Below are positions 61,464 to 64,000 of a stretch of 64,000 nt of DNA, one piece after another. The stretch's first letter is position 1; every line of letters starts with the position of its first letter. Under the pieces are notes generated by a model. It was not told the origin of the DNA, did not search any database, and was given only the letters and a program-made list of their open reading frames with translations. Where the stretch lies: positions 1-64,000 of the forward strand of contig JAQXTA010000043.1 in assembly GCA_029219245.1 (NCBI GenBank), written 5' to 3'. The position numbers and the translations under genes were made by a program. The stretch comes from Lachnospiraceae bacterium. Its GTDB lineage: Bacteria > Bacillota > Clostridia > Lachnospirales > Lachnospiraceae.

Positions 61464-62504
61464 CATATCCCATGCAAGCGGTGTCCCTTTAACAATGTCG
61501 CGAGCTGCCGTCTTGCCTAACACTTCTTCATAGTACATCGTATGAAGTCCGTAATGTGGCCGGATGGAACGCACATTTTCCGGTGTAAGTTTTTCTCCGG
61601 CTTTGATATCTTTTACAACAAACAGAGAACGGGAACCATTGTGTTCCTTTTTCTGTTTTTCTGTCAAACCATATTCGGATACTCCCATTGCTTTTTCCAG
61701 AATACGGATATTTTGAACCATTTCCCTAAATTCTTCCGGTTCCATCGAAAAAGCACCATCCGGTCCACCGTCAGCACGCCGCAATGTCAAATGCTTTTCC
61801 ACCATCTTGATACCGAGTGCCGCAGCACCGGTCGGTACAACACTTCCCATAGAATGGTCGGATAAACCCACCAGACAATCATACTTTTTCGCCAAATCCG
61901 GAATCATGGCAAGATTGATTTCTTCATAAGGGGTAGGATAGGCAGAAACGCATTTCAAGAGCATGACCTCTTCGTTCCCCTCTTCCCGACATACCTGCAA
62001 CGCCCGCTCAATATCCTCCGGATATGCCACTCCGGTTGCCAGAATAACCGGTTTATGCAAAGCTGCAATTTTACGAATCAGCGGAATATCATTGATTTCA
62101 TAAGATGCCACCTTGTAAGCAGGCATTTTGCACTGCTCCATAAAATCCACCGAAGCAAAATCAAAGGGTGAAGAAAAACATTCCAGTCCAAGACTTTCTG
62201 CCACCTCTTGCAGCCGCGGCTGCCAGTCCCATGGTGTAGAAGCCTCTTCATATAATTTGTATTCTGTCATACCATCCCACAAACCACCATGAATCTGAAA
62301 GTATTCATTGTCACAATCCACCGAAAGGCTGTCAGCTGTATAAGTCTGCAATTTGATGGCATCCGCTCCTGCTTCCTTTGCCGCATGAATAATCTCCACT
62401 GCCCGGTTAAAATCTTTTAAATGGTTCCCGGACATCTCTGCCACACAAAAGCATGGGTGATTTTCCCCAATCATTCTTTTTCCGATTTGAAATTCCTTTT
62501 TCAT
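61455..62504 (-). CDS. pseI: pseudaminic acid synthase
   Basis: This 349-residue NeuB-family protein has an N-terminal barrel domain and a C-terminal antifreeze-like (SAF) domain. Features close to Campylobacter PseI include VAEMSGNH, GADAIKLQTYTADSL, GGLWDGM, CFSSPFD, LSDHSMG, EKHLTL, and the C-terminal SIRPHYGLH and LGKTAARDI. It condenses phosphoenolpyruvate with 2,4-diacetamido-2,4,6-trideoxy-L-altrose to give pseudaminic acid. The GGLW and SxPF(D/A) details fit PseI better than NeuB (sialic acid) or LegI. I chose the ATG at 62504; a TTG is 21 bases upstream. It follows pseF by 61 bases. Confidence 0.93.
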   Translation of the reverse strand: MKKEFQIGKRMIGENHPCFCVAEMSGNHLKDFNRAVEIIHAAKEAGADAIKLQTYTADSLSVDCDNEYFQIHGGLWDGMTEYKLYEEASTPWDWQPRLQEVAESLGLECFSSPFDFASVDFMEQCKMPAYKVASYEINDIPLIRKIAALHKPVILATGVAYPEDIERALQVCREEGNEEVMLLKCVSAYPTPYEEINLAMIPDLAKKYDCLVGLSDHSMGSVVPTGAAALGIKMVEKHLTLRRADGGPDGAFSMEPEEFREMVQNIRILEKAMGVSEYGLTEKQKKEHNGSRSLFVVKDIKAGEKLTPENVRSIRPHYGLHTMYYEEVLGKTAARDIVKGTPLAWDMLF

Positions 62505-62565
62505 CCAGATATTTTCCTTCTTCAAACACTATTTGTTCATTTATCACTGTTCTGCATCTTTTTAT

Positions 62566-63261
62566 TTAACACTGTTTTATCATCTTACGGTACTTTAATT
62601 CGGCAATCTCCCAGTCATCCAGATTATCAATATCCTGTACTTCCAGTTCGCTCATAACCATCGGTACCATATGGGGCAGGTCTGTTGTCTTATATTCCAG
62701 AAAAGGGGCGGTCCTGCAACAGTAAAACTGCCCACAATCGTGATAGTATGGCTCCAAATCCTGGGAGCGTGTCTTAGCATGCTCCGGCCACTTCATCCGG
62801 AGTTCTCCTTCGCCGTTTATAATCACGCAGCGCTGCGGCGGGAAAGAAAAAGCCACTACCGGCATAACAGAATCTGCCTTGTCCAATAATCCCATTGCGG
62901 TCTGTAGCTTCTGTGCCGTTACAAAAGGTGCGGTCGGATATAAGCAACAGAATTTTTCAAATTCCCTGCCTTGTGCCTTATACCACTCCAACACTTCCAA
63001 CAGAACATCATCGGTGGAAGCATAATCATTTGCATTCGCACTGCTTCGCATAAAAGGCACTTTCGCCCCTGCTGCTCTTGCAATTTCAGCAATTTCCTCA
63101 TCCTCTGTCGAAACCATCACTTCCGCAAACAAGCCGGAAGAAAGTGCCGCCTCGATAGAATAATTCAAAATCGGCTTCCCGCAAAATTCCCGAATATTTT
63201 TCCGCGGAATCCGCTTACTTCCGCCTCTTGCTGTAATAATGGCAATCGCTGTTTCTTTCAT
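62566..63261 (-). CDS. pseF: pseudaminic acid cytidylyltransferase
   Basis: This 231-residue CMP-sugar synthetase has the nucleotide-binding ITARGGSKRIPRKN and later TRSQDLEPYYHDCGQFY and LEVQDIDNLDDWEIAELKY, as in PseF. It activates pseudaminic acid with CTP to CMP-Pse in the cytosol. It is the first gene of a minus-strand unit with pseI, behind a promoter at 63302-63329 that is divergent from pseG. I chose the ATG at 63261 behind AAAGG; a start at 63282 is also in frame and could be used. Confidence 0.92.
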   Translation of the reverse strand: MKETAIAIITARGGSKRIPRKNIREFCGKPILNYSIEAALSSGLFAEVMVSTEDEEIAEIARAAGAKVPFMRSSANANDYASTDDVLLEVLEWYKAQGREFEKFCCLYPTAPFVTAQKLQTAMGLLDKADSVMPVVAFSFPPQRCVIINGEGELRMKWPEHAKTRSQDLEPYYHDCGQFYCCRTAPFLEYKTTDLPHMVPMVMSELEVQDIDNLDDWEIAELKYRKMIKQC

Positions 63262-63301
63262 GCTTCGACCTTTCCTTTTCATAGTTTTCTCGTTACCCTA
63301 A

Positions 63302-63329
63302 AGTATAACGGATGAACACAGGAAGTCAA
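63302..63329 (-). promoter_or_regulatory. sigma-A promoter for pseF-pseI
   Basis: On the minus strand TTGACT (63329-63324) and TATACT (63307-63302) are spaced 16 bases apart, with transcription expected near 63295 and the pseF ATG at 63261. It is one of the best consensus matches in the window. Confidence 0.65.
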
Positions 63330-63358
63330 GCAGTGGAATCGGAAAGCTTCTGTACAAA

Positions 63359-63387
63359 TTGCATCCTTGATAGTTTCATGGTAAAAT
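63359..63387 (+). promoter_or_regulatory. sigma-A promoter for pseG
   Basis: TTGCAT (63359-63364) and TAAAAT (63382-63387) are spaced 17 bases apart, with a TGG just before the -10 box. The pseG ATG is 30 bases downstream behind AGAAAGGA. It is divergent from the pseF-pseI promoter, so both may share control in the 63.3-63.4 kb gap. Confidence 0.6.
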
Positions 63388-63417
63388 GTCCACAAAAGTG
63401 TCAGAAAGGAATTCGCC

Positions 63418-64000
63418 ATGCAGACCATCTATTTCAGAACCGACGGAAACGAAGAAATTGCAACCGGACATATTATGCGCTGTCTGTCCATCGCAAGAGC
63501 CTGCGCTACTTTGCATGCAGAGGTTTGTTTTCTGGTATCGGATGAAAAAAGCATGGCAGTCTTAGAAGATCGTTTTACCTCTATAAATGAATTTCCGGTG
63601 CAATGTCTTTACAGCAATTACAGGAATCCGGAAGAAGAACTTCCCGTTTTACAGAAATTGTTCGCAGGTCAGAAGCAATACGAGAACTCCAATGCTGCCA
63701 AAGCCGACAACTGGCTTTTTGTAGACTCTTATTTTGTGACGAAACATTATCTGACTGAAGTCGGAAAGCTTTGCAAGGTTGCCTATCTGGATGATATGCT
63801 TGCTTTTGCTTATCCGGCAGATCTGATTATAAACTATGACGTGACCACAGAACCTGCCTGTTATGGCAAAGCTGCCCACAGTCTTTTGGGTGCCGCCTAT
63901 ACGCCTCTCCGGGAACAGTTTCAGTCCGTACCTTATGAAGTACGCCCACAGGTTCAGCACATTCTGCTTTCCACAGGAGGTACCGATACGCTTAACGTTG
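63418..64000 (+). CDS. pseG: UDP-2,4-diacetamido-2,4,6-trideoxy-altropyranose hydrolase, C-terminus cut by window edge
   Basis: The frame opens at the ATG at 63418 and runs off the window after 194 codons. The start IYFRTDGNEEIATGHIMRCL matches the PseG/GT28-like hydrolase signature (RxDxxxxIGxGHxxR), with the catalytic His in the GHxxR motif, and VDSYFV and LLSTGGTD follow as in the family. PseG removes UDP to give the free altrose sugar used by PseI. Together with pseI and pseF it defines a pseudaminic acid route; pseB, pseC and pseH are probably beyond 64 kb or supplied by other genes. Confidence is slightly lowered by truncation. Confidence 0.9.
   Translation, partial: MQTIYFRTDGNEEIATGHIMRCLSIARACATLHAEVCFLVSDEKSMAVLEDRFTSINEFPVQCLYSNYRNPEEELPVLQKLFAGQKQYENSNAAKADNWLFVDSYFVTKHYLTEVGKLCKVAYLDDMLAFAYPADLIINYDVTTEPACYGKAAHSLLGAAYTPLREQFQSVPYEVRPQVQHILLSTGGTDTLNV

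Noticed and set aside
1..64000. Search for Wzx flippase, PglB-type oligosaccharyltransferase, tRNA, CRISPR, transposase and phage genes.
   Set aside because: None recognised: no WWDYG-like motif, no MATE-like protein, no repeat array and no integrase features seen by eye.

Overview
The window is almost wall-to-wall surface-glycan biosynthesis: 53 protein-coding genes (two cut by the window edges) in 64 kb, with no rRNA, tRNA, transposase, integrase, phage gene or CRISPR array seen. Gaps are short (the largest is about 180 bases), so no gene-free stretch exceeds 300 bases. Protein similarity as I recognise it, medium-low G+C, AGGAGG-type ribosome sites and sigma-A promoters point to a Gram-positive Clostridia genome, probably Lachnospiraceae (Roseburia/Butyrivibrio/Agathobacter-like). 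That placement is an inference.

Layout. 1-2.4 kb: a cut GT4 and a WcaJ-type initiating phosphoglycosyl transferase (minus). 2.5-5.0 kb: a plus-strand MBOAT acyltransferase and SGNH partner, converging on the rest. 4.9-31 kb (minus, read from high to low coordinates): a DUF6020 membrane protein, then MBOAT, SGNH, FkbH-like HAD enzyme, acyl carrier protein, MaoC and SDR; then GT4 enzymes, a deacetylase-fold protein, two AsnB-like amidotransferases, an orphan SGNH protein, a GT2, two GT11-type enzymes, a PglK-like ABC flippase, DUF6056, DUF5672, GT17 and a Wzy-like polymerase. 31-44 kb (minus): GT4, sugar N-formyltransferase, GT10 fucosyltransferase, TviC/TviB-like UDP-GalNAcA pathway, then a Pgl-like set (PglF, PglE, PglC, PglA-like) in which an ATP-grasp ligase sits where a PglD acetyltransferase would be expected. 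44-58 kb (minus): an O-antigen-ligase-like protein, several GT-C-like membrane proteins, GtrB-like and GtrA-like proteins, WecE transaminase with a GNAT, an acyltransferase-3 and a second ABC flippase. 58-64 kb: a sialyltransferase-like enzyme (minus), a plus-strand decarboxylase/ATP-grasp pair, and pseudaminic acid genes pseI, pseF (minus) and pseG (plus, cut).

How it works together (inference). Two initiating transferases, two ABC flippases and two polymerase/ligase-like proteins suggest at least two undecaprenyl-linked glycans built in the cytosol and flipped by ABC transporters; no Wzx is visible. Precursor genes predict N-acetylgalactosaminuronate (perhaps amidated by the AsnB-like proteins), a bacillosamine-type sugar carrying an unusual 4-N substituent, Fuc4N-type sugar, pseudaminic acid, and fucose-like caps. 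Outside the membrane, GtrA/GtrB/GT-C proteins and two MBOAT-SGNH systems would decorate the polymer.

The most novel element is the contiguous MBOAT-SGNH-FkbH-ACP-MaoC-SDR block: a Dlt-like envelope acylation machine with an FkbH-type loader in place of DltA and a DltX-like Tyr motif fused to the C-terminus of the MBOAT.
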